Shown piece by piece: positions 14,301 to 25,000 of a stretch of DNA of 64,000 nt. The DNA is from Plumapathes pennacea (taxonomy: Eukaryota > Cnidaria > Anthozoa > Antipatharia > Myriopathidae). Location: NCBI GenBank assembly GCA_964036295.1, contig OZ038468.1:11356183-11420182 (forward strand), read 5' to 3'. The translations under genes and the position numbers were made by a program. The notes beneath the pieces are model-generated. The model was not told the DNA's origin. It worked only from the letters and a program-made list of their open reading frames with translations, and ran no database searches. The stretch's first letter is position 1; every line of letters begins with the position of its first letter.

Positions 14301-14478
14301 AAAAAAAAAAAACAAAATTCACTGACTCAGTCCGATTGAACTGATTCATGACGTCTGAAACAGAAATATTTACCAAATTCTACTCTCTTGCTTCAGGCTT
14401 ACCTTGTACTTCTTCATGTAGCAGGAGAACAAGGAGGAAAGAGAACGGGACAACCCTGACATAGATGTGTTCTGCCAT
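3985..14478 (-). CDS. Basigin/neuroplastin-like Ig-superfamily membrane protein (three Ig domains), paralogue A
   Basis: Seven minus-strand exons were assembled from splice signals: 14403-14478, 7669-7866, 7041-7202, 6207-6518, 5353-5502, 5022-5189 and 3985-4100. They sum to 1182 bp, 394 codons with the stop. Every intron is phase 1, as is usual for shuffled Ig exons. The protein has a signal peptide (MAEHIYVRVV...), Ig1 split over exons 2-3, Ig2 in exon 4 (SLTCNV ... YTCTLL), Ig3 over exons 5-6, then a helix reading ALWPFIGIITEAIVLF. LWPF-x-GI-xx-E in the helix is the hallmark of basigin, neuroplastin and embigin. In vertebrates these proteins escort monocarboxylate transporters to the plasma membrane; a matching role here is inference. 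The cytoplasmic tail is short (about 13 aa, ending KGKNEKGIN). A GTATAA just before the stop could be a weak donor to an unseen tail exon. Intron 1 is 6.5 kb and repeat-rich. Confidence 0.85.
4508..4745. repeat. MITE-like repeat, family A copy 1
   Basis: Ends read CCAGTTGTTCAAAGATCGATTAA on the left and, on the opposite strand, GGCCCGTTTAAAGCACGATTAGG. The same ends occur at 16357-16665 and partly at 32870-32955. The body has CCAAGACCAACTAAG shared with the third copy. It lies in the last intron of paralogue A. Confidence 0.5.
5022..5189 (-). CDS. Paralogue A exon 6: Ig3, second half
   Basis: Acceptor TTTCTAG, donor GTGCGG at 5021-5016, 168 bp, phase 1-1. It encodes DRYSITRK ... EDRGKYFCCLPTNC then EGCQEWTLRVK. 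Besides the F-strand cysteine there are three extra cysteines (CC, NC, GC), all kept in paralogue B. It joins directly to the transmembrane exon. Confidence 0.87.
5353..5502 (-). CDS. Paralogue A exon 5: Ig3, first half
   Basis: Acceptor TTTACAG, donor GTGAGT at 5352-5347, 150 bp, phase 1-1. It encodes VKPKFVSDIANQELK, then GEEVKFECGAIGFP and VEWKRQRKN: B-strand Cys and core Trp of the membrane-proximal Ig domain. The exon is the same length (150 bp) in paralogue B. Confidence 0.85.
5802..6045. repeat. Foldback element with telomere-like filler
   Basis: Inverted ends GGGATGACTCAgAAGGACC (from 5806) and its complement (to 6043) bound about 240 bp. The right end itself is a perfect 20-bp stem with a 5-bp loop at 5999-6043. 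Between them, 5862-5971 holds many imperfect TTAGGG/TTAGGATT units. It lies in the intron between exons 4 and 5 of paralogue A. Confidence 0.7.
6207..6518 (-). CDS. Paralogue A exon 4: Ig2
   Basis: Acceptor TTTCAACAG, donor GTGAGG at 6206-6201, 312 bp, phase 1-1. One exon carries a whole Ig domain: KVSLTCNV (B-strand Cys), TITWTKDDK (core Trp), DGGTYTCTLL (F-strand D-x-G-x-Y-x-C). It has NVT sequons for N-glycosylation. Confidence 0.88.
6618..6708. repeat. Short palindromic MITE
   Basis: Left GACTGAACTCTCTCTAAGGC and right complement CAGTGAACTCTCCCTAAGGC face each other across about 30 bp. The CAGTGAAC-type ends resemble pogo/Tc1-like terminal repeats. It sits in the intron between exons 3 and 4 of paralogue A. 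Confidence 0.5.
7041..7202 (-). CDS. Paralogue A exon 3: Ig1, second half
   Basis: Acceptor TATTACAG, donor GTAAGA at 7040-7035, 162 bp, phase 1-1. It encodes TMYIKNVTE ... KYECWFFESG, the F-strand cysteine of Ig1, and ends DVCVIP. The normal GTAAGA donor here is the reference for the mutated ATAAGT at the same place in paralogue B. Confidence 0.8.
7669..7866 (-). CDS. Paralogue A exon 2: Ig1, first half
   Basis: Acceptor TATGCAG at 7867-7873, donor GTGAGT at 7668-7663, 198 bp, phase 1-1. It encodes KIDIIKPFPKN then GTDVAVTCVTR, the B-strand cysteine of Ig1, ending VTFKPQRE. The homologous exon of paralogue B has a length that is not a multiple of three. Confidence 0.8.
8276..8344. repeat. 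(AT)n and poly-T tract
   Basis: About 45 bp of TA repeats runs into about 24 T. It is a microsatellite in intron 1 of paralogue A. Confidence 0.9.
9870..10110. repeat. Dispersed repeat, 'ACCCTATTTCAGACC' family (copy 1, decayed)
   Basis: GGAGGGTACTCCTC at the left, then diverged units of the form CCTTATTTTAGACTTG. It is related to the better copies at 15070-15312, 25835-26085 and 41770-42140. Confidence 0.45.
10166..10332. repeat. MITE-like repeat, family B copy 1
   Basis: Ends GGCTCCGGTCGCACT and AGTGCGACCGGGCCC are inverted repeats about 167 bp apart. The interior contains CAGCAAGTTGCTACCAAAC. Related copies lie at 30659-30823 and 43670-43764, and a start-only match is at about 28081. Confidence 0.65.
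10588..10760 (-). other. Possible relic of an Ig exon
   Basis: The minus strand encodes QSGKLTCYCKNIYGRSLHTQ, which resembles the D-S-G-x-Y-x-C-x-A-x-N-x-x-G F-strand of an Ig domain. There is no matching first half and no clean splice frame, and it lies inside intron 1 of paralogue A. It could be chance. Confidence 0.2.
11200..11345. repeat. Tandem repeat, about 31-32 bp units
   Basis: Four to five units of the form AAAAATGCCTCCCCGGGC followed by TTTTTTGCC. Each unit is partly self-complementary (GGCAAAAA / TTTTTGCC). Confidence 0.75.
12905..12928. repeat. Poly-G tract
   Basis: More than 20 consecutive G, at the 3' end of the RecQ-like fragment. Length is likely to vary and to be error-prone in sequencing. 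Confidence 0.9.
12929..13320 (-). pseudogene. RecQ-like helicase fragment (broken)
   Basis: The minus strand encodes LKAEQKLIVENVVKG, the Walker A box LPTGSGKSLTFQ and motif Ia SPLSSIIQDQVAYL, then an in-frame TGA. The frame continues past it as SIGFKAAFVGENADEDRR. This is the N-terminal part of a RecQ-family SF2 helicase domain. No DEAH box or C-terminal lobe follows; the fragment ends near the poly-G. It lies in intron 1 of paralogue A. A second, independent RecQ-like fragment occurs at 52135-52573. Confidence 0.75.
13641..13890. repeat. 87-bp tandem repeat, about 2.9 copies
   Basis: GAGATTCACGGATCGACTGG recurs at 13641, 13728 and 13815. Units contain ACGACTCGT and its complement. Because 87 is a multiple of 3, the minus strand stays open and would encode a 29-residue repeat, but nothing else suggests a gene. 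Confidence 0.88.
14403..14478 (-). CDS. Paralogue A exon 1: signal peptide
   Basis: ATG at 14478-14476 starts MAEHIYVRVVPFSFLLVLLL, a textbook signal peptide with a long Leu-rich core, then HEEVQ. The exon ends in phase 1 at a GTAAGC donor (14402-14397). The same MAEH start and layout occur in the paralogue at 27613-27685, which supports this ATG. Confidence 0.85.
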
Positions 14479-14632
14479 AACTGAGCTAACGGAAGCTGCT
14501 CTCAATAAAAATACACGGTTGGGGAGTTTGTATAAGACGATACAAAAACCTGCAAAACGAGTTACATGGTGGCTGGACATTGAATTGGATTGGACTCTGG
14601 AGTAGACTTCGTACCAATTCTAGAATCCTCCC

Positions 14633-14635
<3 letters not shown>

Positions 14636-14671
<36 letters not shown>
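14636..14671. repeat. (CA)n microsatellite
   Basis: About 17 CA dinucleotides in a row. Confidence 0.92.
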
Positions 14672-14673
<2 letters not shown>

Positions 14674-15069
14674 TTTTTCGCGGCTGCCCTGCTTCGCTTT
14701 TGACCTAATTCACTGCGATTAGTGTTTAAACTGCCCGTACGGTGGGGTCGGTTAAACGAAGACGAACCGATTTATTGATTCTGTTTTCAACAGATCTCCA
14801 TAAAGAAAAATATCTGTGCTTTGATGGGTTGATAATCGTGCACAATCCTTGCGTTTTGTGGAGTCAAAGTCGGGTGTTCGTTAGAACGAAGCGGATGACG
14901 TTATCAAAGCCCACTTTTCATTAGGCCGGAAATTCCTTTCCTTTGGTCTTCCATAACAACAACATCACGCTATTTCCGCTTTTATACGCGCTACTCGTTC
15001 TGAAGAAATCTAAACGTTTACTGCTTCTATTTTCATAGGCTTAAATGTGAACTTAGCCTTAAGAATGGA

Positions 15070-15312
15070 ACCCAGCAGCGGGAATATTTTAGTGTCATGC
15101 CAGACCTATATTCCAAACATTTCTCTTTATTTTAGACCTGTATCTTAAAAATTGGACTGATTCAGACCAAATACCAAAATAAGCAAAATCTACTGCTCTT
15201 TTCAGATCAGTATAACAAAATCGAAACCCTATTCAGACTAAAATGCTTAAAAAGGATACCCTTTGGGTTTGCACATACCTATATGGCTTATAGTAGGGGA
15301 GTACCCCGGAGT
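15070..15312. repeat. Dispersed repeat, 'ACCCTATTTCAGACC' family (copy 2)
   Basis: Units such as TATTTTAGACCTGTATC and TTCAGACCAAATACC repeat, and the right end has AGTAGGGGAGTACCCC. The layout matches 25835-26085. Confidence 0.55.
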
Positions 15313-16356
15313 TAGATTACCCTCTTAGAAGCATAAGTGCTCTTCTAGAACTCTAATTACAAATGACCTCACACGTAGCGACCTCCGCATTCCGGTAAAG
15401 TATTTTTCTAGAAAAGTAATCTATATTTATACACGGTATAAGTAATTCAACATAACTGGCGGCCGTGTTTAGCTGAACGTAAATTTGTTCGCATCAAAAC
15501 CTGCGTCCCAGTAACTTTTCCGACACAAATCTTCTTCAATCTTTTGAACTATTAAAATATTTTTATATTTCAAAACACTGCCACATTCGGTCTGTACATG
15601 TAGTGAGCCTGAAACTTTGCATTTCTACATATAGTTCACGCTCTTTTCATTTCTGGCGCTCATAAGCCTAGGGTCAGATGAACTCAATCACGTGGTGAAT
15701 TTTTGATCATGTGACCTGACTGCAAAGGGCCTAAAACAGTCCACAAAACAAGGATGCATTGTTGCTACATGGTTTATTGAGTGTTTTTAATTTAACGGTG
15801 ATAACTGTTCATTCACTTTCAGTCGTTAACAATGGTAACTCAACGTACTGTAAGTCTACAACAACCTATCAAACACTTTGGCATCCTCTGAGTCTTGAAA
15901 TACAGATTCTCCCTACTAGCCCTCTCCTCTGCAGAAGCTCTAAGTGTACGCGGTTGGAGTAGCGTTTACCGAGAGGGATGTAAAGCGCGGGGAGGCTTGG
16001 AGTAGAAGAAATCAAGCACGCGGGGGATTGTGGTAAGTCCCCCACACGCCCTCTTTCTTCCTTTTTCACCCTTCCCCCTCCCCCTAGGGAGACTCTCCGG
16101 AAGAGAGAGCCAATAGCCATGAAGAGCTGTACAAATAATAAACAAATAAATCAATTTATAGTTGAATTAGCTGCCCATTTTGCAAGGGGTCATAGCATGC
16201 AACATAACACGACGAACAACATTACAATCTTAACTTAACTCTCAACAATAAAATCAAAACAGCGAAACTAAAGGGCAAAGCAATACCAAACAGCACAACG
16301 ACAAATTACCGGCGATCGATCGTTAAAGCCTTTTGAACAGGAACTATGAGCAAAGC

Positions 16357-16665
16357 AACTAGGGCCCAGTTGTTTGGAAGCAAATTAGTTAATCCAGGAT
16401 TAACCATCTTTTTCCCTCAAATACTCTCTGCCAATGAAATGTAGGGTTTTGTTTGAAGAATTGATTAAAATGCTTGTTCTAGTTCAAAACGCATTAATTT
16501 TCACAACTAATCCAGGATTAGCCTAGCTTAAGGAGAATCTGGCATAGGGTCGAGAGAGTTTTCCTCCCTCCTCTCTCCCCAGTCTCTTTGGCCGGGGGTA
16601 AAAATTAGCCTGATAAAGCAGGTTAGGATTAGCCTAGTATTGCTTTGAAAAACCGGGCCCTGCAT
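16357..16665. repeat. MITE-like repeat, family A copy 2
   Basis: Left GGGCCCAGTTGTTTGGAAGC and right TTGAAAAACCGGGCCC are near-perfect inverted ends. AATCCAGGATTA motifs recur inside on both strands. Confidence 0.65.
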
Positions 16666-16719
16666 TCTAAAGAATGTCCGCTAAATAACTCGGCAAAAAC
16701 TTGTTATTCACACTCCTTG

Positions 16720-16808
16720 TTAAATGTACAGCTTGAAAAGGACACTGATGCCCACAGCCAAACAAACGAATACTTGCGGAGGTTTCCACAACATGGATGC
16801 ACCTGAAG
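16720..16808 (-). CDS. Paralogue B last exon: short hydrophobic tail, possible GPI signal
   Basis: Acceptor TTTTCAG (AG at 16810-16809). It reads ASGASMLWKPPQ then VFVCLAVGISVLFKLYI and stops at 16722-16720. LW-x-P is shared with paralogue A's helix, so the exon is probably homologous. The Glu is gone and the protein ends straight after the hydrophobic run. Small residues (ASGAS), a short spacer and a terminal hydrophobic tail fit a GPI-attachment signal, though a bare TM helix is also possible. Confidence 0.68.
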
Positions 16809-19010
16809 CTGAAAAGTTGTAATAAAGCAAATTTATAAGTCTGCCACTAACTAGCCTGCGAAAGCAGCCGTATTTTCCAACCGGAATTTAATTTTAAAAA
16901 ATCAAGAAGTAAGACAAAAGGAAGATCAATCTTTCCTGATTTCAGATTTGTCGCTCTTAAAACGGCCTAATACGTTATGGAAGTCGTTTGTCGGCTGGGT
17001 TTCGCAGACAGTAATTTTCAGCTTCGCAAAGCAACAGGCGGAAAATACGTGTGTTTTCGCGGGCTAATCACTAACACATCTCGAATAACGGACGCACTCT
17101 CAAAGACATGTAGTTACATGTTGTTTACGCTGTGACCAAATATCAGAATATGTTTTAATCGCATAAATTATTGCTCTCTCTCGACACTCGCAACCACGTT
17201 TTTAGTTCATCGTTCTACGATCGCCAGCAATGTCAAAATATCACATTTACTACTCAAGGGGCCGTCGATATATTCTTGACCAGTTTCTCGTTCCCCATCC
17301 AGCCCTCCCACCTTCCTTAACGTCCACCTAAACTTTTGTTGTCCCGTTGTAGTCATTTTATACAGAAATAGATATTAATCGATGGCGAAACTCGAATTTC
17401 TACGAACATTTAGAGCTGAAACTTGCGTACCTTGGTTTCTGTACGCACTAACGCCAAAATTTTGGACCATCTCGACACCACACTACCACCCCCCTGTCCC
17501 GCGGGTAGCTGGTGAACATGTCAACGGCCACTAAGGCAAAGAAATTACCAGAAAAATCCTTGTTTTACTGGTTCGGCTAAAAGAATGTGGTTTTGGTACT
17601 TTTGGAAATTGTTCCGAACCATCATGGACGACTCGCGGTCAGTTTAGTACCTTTCGTGGAGAGGTAAATAGTAGGAGATTTGTGCCTGATAATCTATCGT
17701 AAAGGAGAATAACGATTTATTTGTGCACATACCATTCACTAGCAGAGTCCATTCCTGGCAGCCCTTCGTGATGTCTGAACAGTTGGATGGAAAGCAGCAA
17801 AAGTATTTTCCTTTGTCACTATGAGCGACATCATTGATCGTCAGCACATAGTTGGAGTCTATGTTTTTCCTTGTTATCTTGTAATGATCGTCCGAGCCGC
17901 CTGCAAAAATTGAACAAACTTCCTGTATAGTTGTTGTGGGCTCTATATTAGCCTCAGGTCAGGGCCCCCTTCTACAATAAGAACTGAGACCCGACCAAGA
18001 ACCTTGCTTTTAACAATAACTTGCACCCAAGAGAGGATCTTGCTTGCACCATACAACGCAGCCTAAACCGATTGTCAATCAACAATACTTTTACTAATGG
18101 AAAATGCAAACATTTGCATTACAAACATAACTTTTACTAATGGAAAATACAAACATTTGGGAGGAGTCTTAATTTCAGTGGGGCTTAATGAGTGATTTAC
18201 GATATTATTCAATATTCAGGGCACGTGATCATGAGTCGCGGCCTTACCGCAAAACTATCCCAGGTAAACGTTGACAGAGTGCAATGTGCGAGTGTTTGTG
18301 GAGCTGATCAGTAAAAAAAAAAAAATTCAAACTCAGTGTCTCAAGAGGTATGGCTTTCCCCTTTATGGAATGTTCGTGTTTTAAAGTCCAGTGTATATTT
18401 CATAGTAGCTATGTCCCTTATGCATTGAACTGACTTATAATTGAGTATCGATTTGTAGTATTGAGTTTCTTTGCTAAGCCTTGAAGTTTCTACGAGCGTT
18501 AAAATGAACTACAAAATCTGCACTTGAATCCACAGTTTTATGCAATAACTGCTGATTTAAAAATAACATGACCGCACGGCTTAAATGTTTATTTCTGCGT
18601 CGGTGGGTTACATCATACTCACTGACACACTGTGCCTTTGCCTCGCTCTTCCTCTGTCGCTTCCACTCCAACAGTAGAGGATATCCTACAGCAGCGCAGG
18701 AGAAATGCACCGACTCTCCACTCTTACGTTTTACTTCCTTGTTTGAGATGTTACCAACGAAACGAGGTTTGACTGCAAAATTTATACAAATAGGTAAAAA
18801 GGAAGATATATATAGGTACAAATAGGTACATTAAATAAGTATAAATACTAGGTAAAAAGAAGATATATATAGGTACAAACAGGTACATTAAATAAGTATA
18901 AATAGGTAAAAAAGGAAGATATATATAGGTACAAGCAGGTACATTTGGATTTATTATTTGTAACTTACTGTAATTTCTACTACTACCACTACTACTACTA
19001 CTACCACTAT

Positions 19011-19067
<57 letters not shown>

Positions 19068-22000
19068 ATGTTACCCAATTCCAGAAATCTTGAGGTCGGA
19101 GCAGTCAGAAATTGTGTCGTATTTTCTTCGCCAAAATACAAAAACGTCACCAAAGGTATCTGCGCTGATCTGTGGGGCTTTAATTTAACTCGAGAAATTG
19201 CAGTTGAAATAAAAATTATAATTTGTACCACCTCCCCCAAATAATCCAAAACCAATTGCATCTGAAAGGGCGAATATAGTGGTCCAGAAAAACCCGTGAA
19301 GCAATTTTTAATTTTGCTTCAAACGTATGAACGTTTTATTGAGCAACTCAAACACTTATATCACTTGGTTGACGGCTAAAATCATAAATTAAATCACTGA
19401 AGCAAACTTTCAAAATTCTGAGACATGTTTTGTAGACCTCCATCTTTTGTATGCCGCCTGTTGATTAAATATTGAAGGGGATAAAATTGGGATTAAAAAA
19501 GAAGCCTGCGACACTAATTTCGTTTCTTTTCAAAAAGTACACGATCAATAACGTCGTTTTCGTTTTCGTTTTCGAAATAACGGCAGCACTCACAGAGATT
19601 TAGAAATCGGCTTGTATGGGATGTCGCTGAGCGATCACACTGTATCACAGGCAAAATACACCTACTTTTCCCTAACAAAATCTGTGATAATATGTCATGT
19701 AGTTTTTTCCTTAGTGATATAGTCAAAACTACCTGATTATTTTTAATTTGCTTTGCAACCTCCCTCTAACAGCGCACCTGAAACTGTAACACTCCCAGTG
19801 ACATTGACCTCTGTAGTCCTTTTCATTGCAACAAAGAGAGTGCATATGTATGTTCCGCCATCCTTTGGCTCTACGTTGTCAATTGTAATAGGACGTACTG
19901 TGGCAGTTGGATCGTCTGGAACTGGGAATCGTACATTTTCTAAAAGCTTGCCATCCTTCGTCCATGAAATTACCTTCAGATTTGCGTCACGATTGTAGCT
20001 GGTCACGTTGCAAGTCAAGACGACTTTGTCTTTAGCGACAATATCAGGAGTGACTTTAACTTCAGGAATAGACTTTTCTGTCGAAAATATGTTTTGCTTT
20101 GATTAGTCCTTTCACTCCTGAGCTCATAATGCAAATTCTCCCAACTATTCAAAAAGAAAATGTATGAGTGATTTCGTGAGAATTGATAGGCCAATCAGCT
20201 TTCATCTGAGCAAACTATCAAGTGGCAAATTCTCCATACCATACCATGAGTCTCAGGTGAGACACTGAAGGAGAAAATTAAAGTTCATAGTCAAGAGTGA
20301 AAGGGTTAAATATACGCATCGTGCAAGTTTAAGTTACTGTATTCGCGCTTCAATACTTATTCAGATTAACAGCAACACTAAAGCCATGGGCTGCAGTGTG
20401 AACGCTTTTGCCAACTTCAAAAACCCAGCATTCATATTTTCCTCCTGCTTCAGCATCATCATTTTCTTGCACATTCTTTATGTACATCGTTTTGCTCAGT
20501 CTCCTGCCTCCCACTGAAATAGAAAAGTCCCCACTGAAAACAGAACTTTGAACTAAAAACTAACCACAAAGAACATGGCGCCCTTGTTTCCCCAGGGGTG
20601 AGAGATAGGGGTTGTGGTTTGTACTATAGCATTTTGTAATAAATAAATGTCGTACTTGGTAATAACTGTCGCACACCCGTTTATGATTGTATACTCACAC
20701 TCAAACTGCGATTTAAAAGTCACACGTGGGTCTGTTATATTGGAACTGTCCAAAGTCATCTTTCCGCTTGAATTCAATACGTGCAGGCATTGACTTGTTT
20801 TCTGGATCATATGCAATGCATGTGACCTGAGCATCAGTGGCCTGAACTTGTTTTCCCAAACACACGCAACATTGTACAGAGGGGAGGGGGGAGAAAAATG
20901 GTTTCGCGCCTTTCAGTACGCTTAGTCAATGACTTCTGTCTGAGATACACCAGTTTTTAAAAGTGTCCCAAGAACTTTTGTCACTGATTGTCTGAGACTA
21001 CGTTTATCAGTTTATTCGTAATCTATAAGTTTCAGCCGGGAAAGACTTGCACTTTTCTGCTAAATCCGACAAGATAGGATACCGCATATTATTATATGGT
21101 CCTTTTATAAAGAGTTCGCGATTTGATTTCTGATTTAATGATTTATAAACATGTACGTCCAAAGGCCAACGGTCACTTTGCGCGGTTTGAATGGTGCACA
21201 AGGGTGAAGCGGAGGCAACGTATTAGACGTAGATATCATTGAACCTTTTGAATTGGAGTCTGATCGAAGATTTTATGCGAGATTGTGCTCCTTCTGCAGT
21301 TTCAAATTACACCGACAAAAGCGCAGGAGACTGAGTCAGAGAAACGTGAGACTTCTGTGGTTACCCGTGAATTACGTGCGGTGGCCATATTTCACTTTAA
21401 TACGCAAACTTCCGAGCAAGAACAGAGTTCAACGCTTAGTCGGTTATACTTTATTATGTTTTCTAATTTGCAGTTATTTTCCTTTCATGTCTTTACCGGC
21501 TGACTCTCTTTATGGGCTCCTAAATCCATTTATGAGTTAAACGTTATCATTTTACATTTACTGTAGCTCCGTAATTTATGAACTACGGTGAACCGAGTCC
21601 GCGACGGGCTTTTTAATGGTCGCGTGACGCAACACAAATACGCTCAACGTTCAATATCATTAAACAACCGGCTAGCCGTGGCAGTTTTCTTCAAAGCGTC
21701 TTCTATAAACAGTTTTATTCCCGAGCTCTACTAGGGTAATAATCACAACGCTAATAATGTATTTTGTCACGTTTGGAATGCACGCTTGTCGCGGTAGCTC
21801 GGACATGTTAATATTCACTCTGTTCATAGTTGTGAAGTATACATGACTATTCGTGAGAAGGTACGGCATATAAGGTCTGTTTCACAAGCAAATGTCACTC
21901 GACGGCATCTCTCGTTTACCTTCCGTCAAATTTCTTTAGTTTTGTTACGGTGTGCAAGTTAATCATTATTGCCCTTGTTAAAAATTACTATTGTGTGCCA

Positions 22001-25000
22001 GATATCAATGGATATTGTATTAGTCCTCATATATTGTTAAATGGCTACTGTTTCACAGCCCATTATATTGTAAGCCTGGCTATCAATAAACGAGATGCCC
22101 ATTCCTGATTCTTGTATGTTTGATGGTAATTAGTGTCAAAAGGATTTGTTCTCGTTTCACTGCAGAGTGATTAGAGAATAACTGTAGTATCGCGCTTTTC
22201 GGAGACTCCAAGCGGGTCAACATCTTGAAATCTAATGTTCGAGAGTCTCTCTGTCAGTAGTACGACCTCCAGGCGATGACTAAGCAGTTCATTGCTTAGT
22301 CATCTTTTACGTCCCCCTGTAATCAAGTATAGAAGTACAGGGAGACGGGACCGCCATTTTTTGTAGTCAGCCGAGCCCCGTAAAGATCTTACCATTTGCT
22401 GATAGAAACAAAGGCAGCATCTTCTCCTCAGTTATTTTAAGACCCTGAGTGCTGGTCCGGCCGGGGTTCGAACCCGCAACCTCCCGCACGAAAGATCGGC
22501 AGTCAACGAACTGAGCCAACCAAGCGGCGGTTTACGTCATCGCATATCACGTGATAATATGAACCAATCACCATGTGCTGATTCTCGACCCAGAAAAGAA
22601 AAACACGGAAAACACGGGAAAAAAAAACAACAACAATTTCCTATTTTAAGCTCGTCGAGGCCACGCCCCGCGAGCAATAGACCGAATCAAGGTTATCGAC
22701 GCCATATTGCCGGGGGTGCAAAAGGATTGGGGCGAGCGCGCGGCCAACCCACTCAAACACATAGCGAACGCTTGTAAACAGTAATACTTACTCTCTTCTC
22801 TTCGAATATTTTGCCAGTTTTTTACATAGTACAGCCTTGAGATTTAAACAGCTTACCAAGAAGATCATCTTTACTACATTTTGTGGTTATTTATATCGTA
22901 GTCGATGCCGAGACAGGCAGAAGAAACGCTCGAATACGAAGACTTTGTAAACTGGACCGTCACCTCGCTGAAGGACTTCTTAGCACTTCGGGGACTGAAA
23001 CAAAGCGGCAAGAAAGCCGAGCTCGTTGCTAGAGCTTTTGGTGCTTATGAACTAAAAGCACCAAAGAAATTCTCGCAAGAGGAAATCAATAAGAAACTTC
23101 AAGAAGAGTACCAACATGATTTATGCAGTGTATGTTTAAGGCAAGATATCCCTGTGGGTCAGGAACATATATGCACCATTTGCAAGAAAGCTGTCCATGC
23201 ATGGTGCAGTAATCATGAGGACATTACCAGCTCAGCTGACTTGGTATGTGCACTATGTTGCTAATAAAATAGCACAATTAATAGACTACTAAGTATAAAT
23301 TTTTATTTTATAATCTTTATTGTACATATTGTTGGCATCTCTTTTCTGGTAATAATGTAAATATCCATATTTTATTAACTGAAACAAAAGTTTCAATATC
23401 AGATTAAATAATATTGACTACAACATGTATATAAATATTAGCCACAACATAATAATTTTGGAACTCCATGCACATAGAAAACAAATGTTTTCTATTTTTA
23501 TATACATGTTTTCCATTTAAGTTTGCAATTATTAAATATTTTAAAACGTTTTGTTATAATTGGCTTGTACAATCACTTTCTCTTCACTGTGTTCAATTAA
23601 ATTTTTTGGCACTGAGGAAGACATTTATGATAAATATGCTTATAAATATTAATAAAATATATTGTTATTTGTCACAATTTGTTTCATTGTTCATCTTTTG
23701 GGTCTGTTAAGCTAGAACTTATTTGCTAACATCAGTGCATATTCAAGAGTAGTTATCATTGGACTGTGAAAGAATATTTAATATAACTAGTTATACATGT
23801 ACTTTGTGTCTAGTAGTGTTTACTAGTTTTGAAATTATTTCATAGTCCATGAAAGCTTTTCTAGTATATAGTAAGGTTGTTACTCACACAAAGAGGGAAG
23901 TAGATTGCAAAGAGCACAGCATACTTTCACAATGTCATCTACAAGAGGTAGTAGACTGATTGGCAACTCATGTTTCAAAATGCGGAACAGTTTGATCCTA
24001 CCAATAGCCTGCTCAACATAAATTCTCACATTGGCAATATTTGATGTTTTTCTGACATCAGATGGCAACATCTGCATTGAGGCGGCGCAACTTGGAGGAA
24101 TACATAATGTAGCCATGGACATCATGAGGTCCTCTCTGATTTTGAATCCTCGATCAACCATTACTTCATCATAAGGCTCAATAATGTTCAGGAAACCACA
24201 ACTTCTAACAATGTAGGCATCTGACGCCCTTCCTCCATAGCTTGGGGATACATAAGAAATAGCACCTGTGGGGGTTATGGCTACCAATACCTTGCATGTA
24301 TAGTGATGCTTATATTCACTCCACAGAGCAGCAGCAAGGTTTAAACCACTCGGAGTCTCCCTGAAGCACTCAAAGCAATCTATAATACATCTGACCTTTG
24401 GATACAGTTTCTTGAAACATGATGGCAGAGTGGTTTTTACTTGCTGTTTGCTCGGCCAGATAATAAGTACAGAGAGCTCTTTTGACATTAGCTTGACCCA
24501 GGTTATAAACACACTGCTGACAGTACCTGATGACACCATAAATCTAAATGCAAGATCTTCATTTATAAGGCCTAGTTTTAGTTTCATCAATGTTAACAGG
24601 AATTCTTGCTGTAGGTCGAGTTTTCTACCTGGGCCAGGGCGATTTCTTGGTAGATCTAGAGCAGGAAGAATACCGTCATATTTAGGTTCCTCTTTCGCGG
24701 TTTGTTTTGGTCCGCGCCAGTACTGCATATTTTGCGCCTTTATAAACAAATGTTCGAATAAGCACTTGAATACTTTTGTTGATGGTAAGCCAGTGAATGT
24801 CTTTACATCTGATTCTCTTGTTATTTGCTCAAAGCGCATTGCCACTCGCAAATCGAAATTATCGTCGTCACTTTCATCGGTAGCGCACTCGTGCTGACTT
24901 GTCACCTCAGATGTCTCGCCTTCGGGTTCTTCGCTTGTCAATCGCTCCCTTATTTTGGGTTTTTTTGGTGATTGTTTCGTCAGAAATTCGCTTAATGTTA

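Larger units (their letters stand above)
14479..16719. other. Spacer between the two basigin-like genes
   Basis: About 2.2 kb between the end of paralogue B (16720) and the ATG of paralogue A (14478). It holds a (CA)n tract, one copy of the CCCTATTTCAGACC repeat family and a family A MITE. The promoter of paralogue A should lie within the first few hundred bases; an AT-rich TATTTTTATTG about 30 bp upstream of the ATG (near 14505) is the only weak candidate seen. Confidence 0.5.

Noticed and set aside
18945..19244. Tyr-rich open frame
   Set aside because: Translation of the (ACT)n microsatellite.
20355..20361. A U12-type or AT-AC intron starting ATAAGT in paralogue B
   Set aside because: The U12 donor consensus (ATATCC) is absent and the acceptor is an ordinary CAG; a mutated GT donor is simpler.
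22450..22535. A tRNA gene (clear A-box-like and B-box sequences)
   Set aside because: No good acceptor-stem pairing and the same head with the same non-tRNA 3' body occurs at 61150, so it is a SINE.
24412..24897. 161-aa plus-strand open frame
   Set aside because: It lies wholly opposite the transposase, which has THAP and DDE motifs; this is its antisense shadow.
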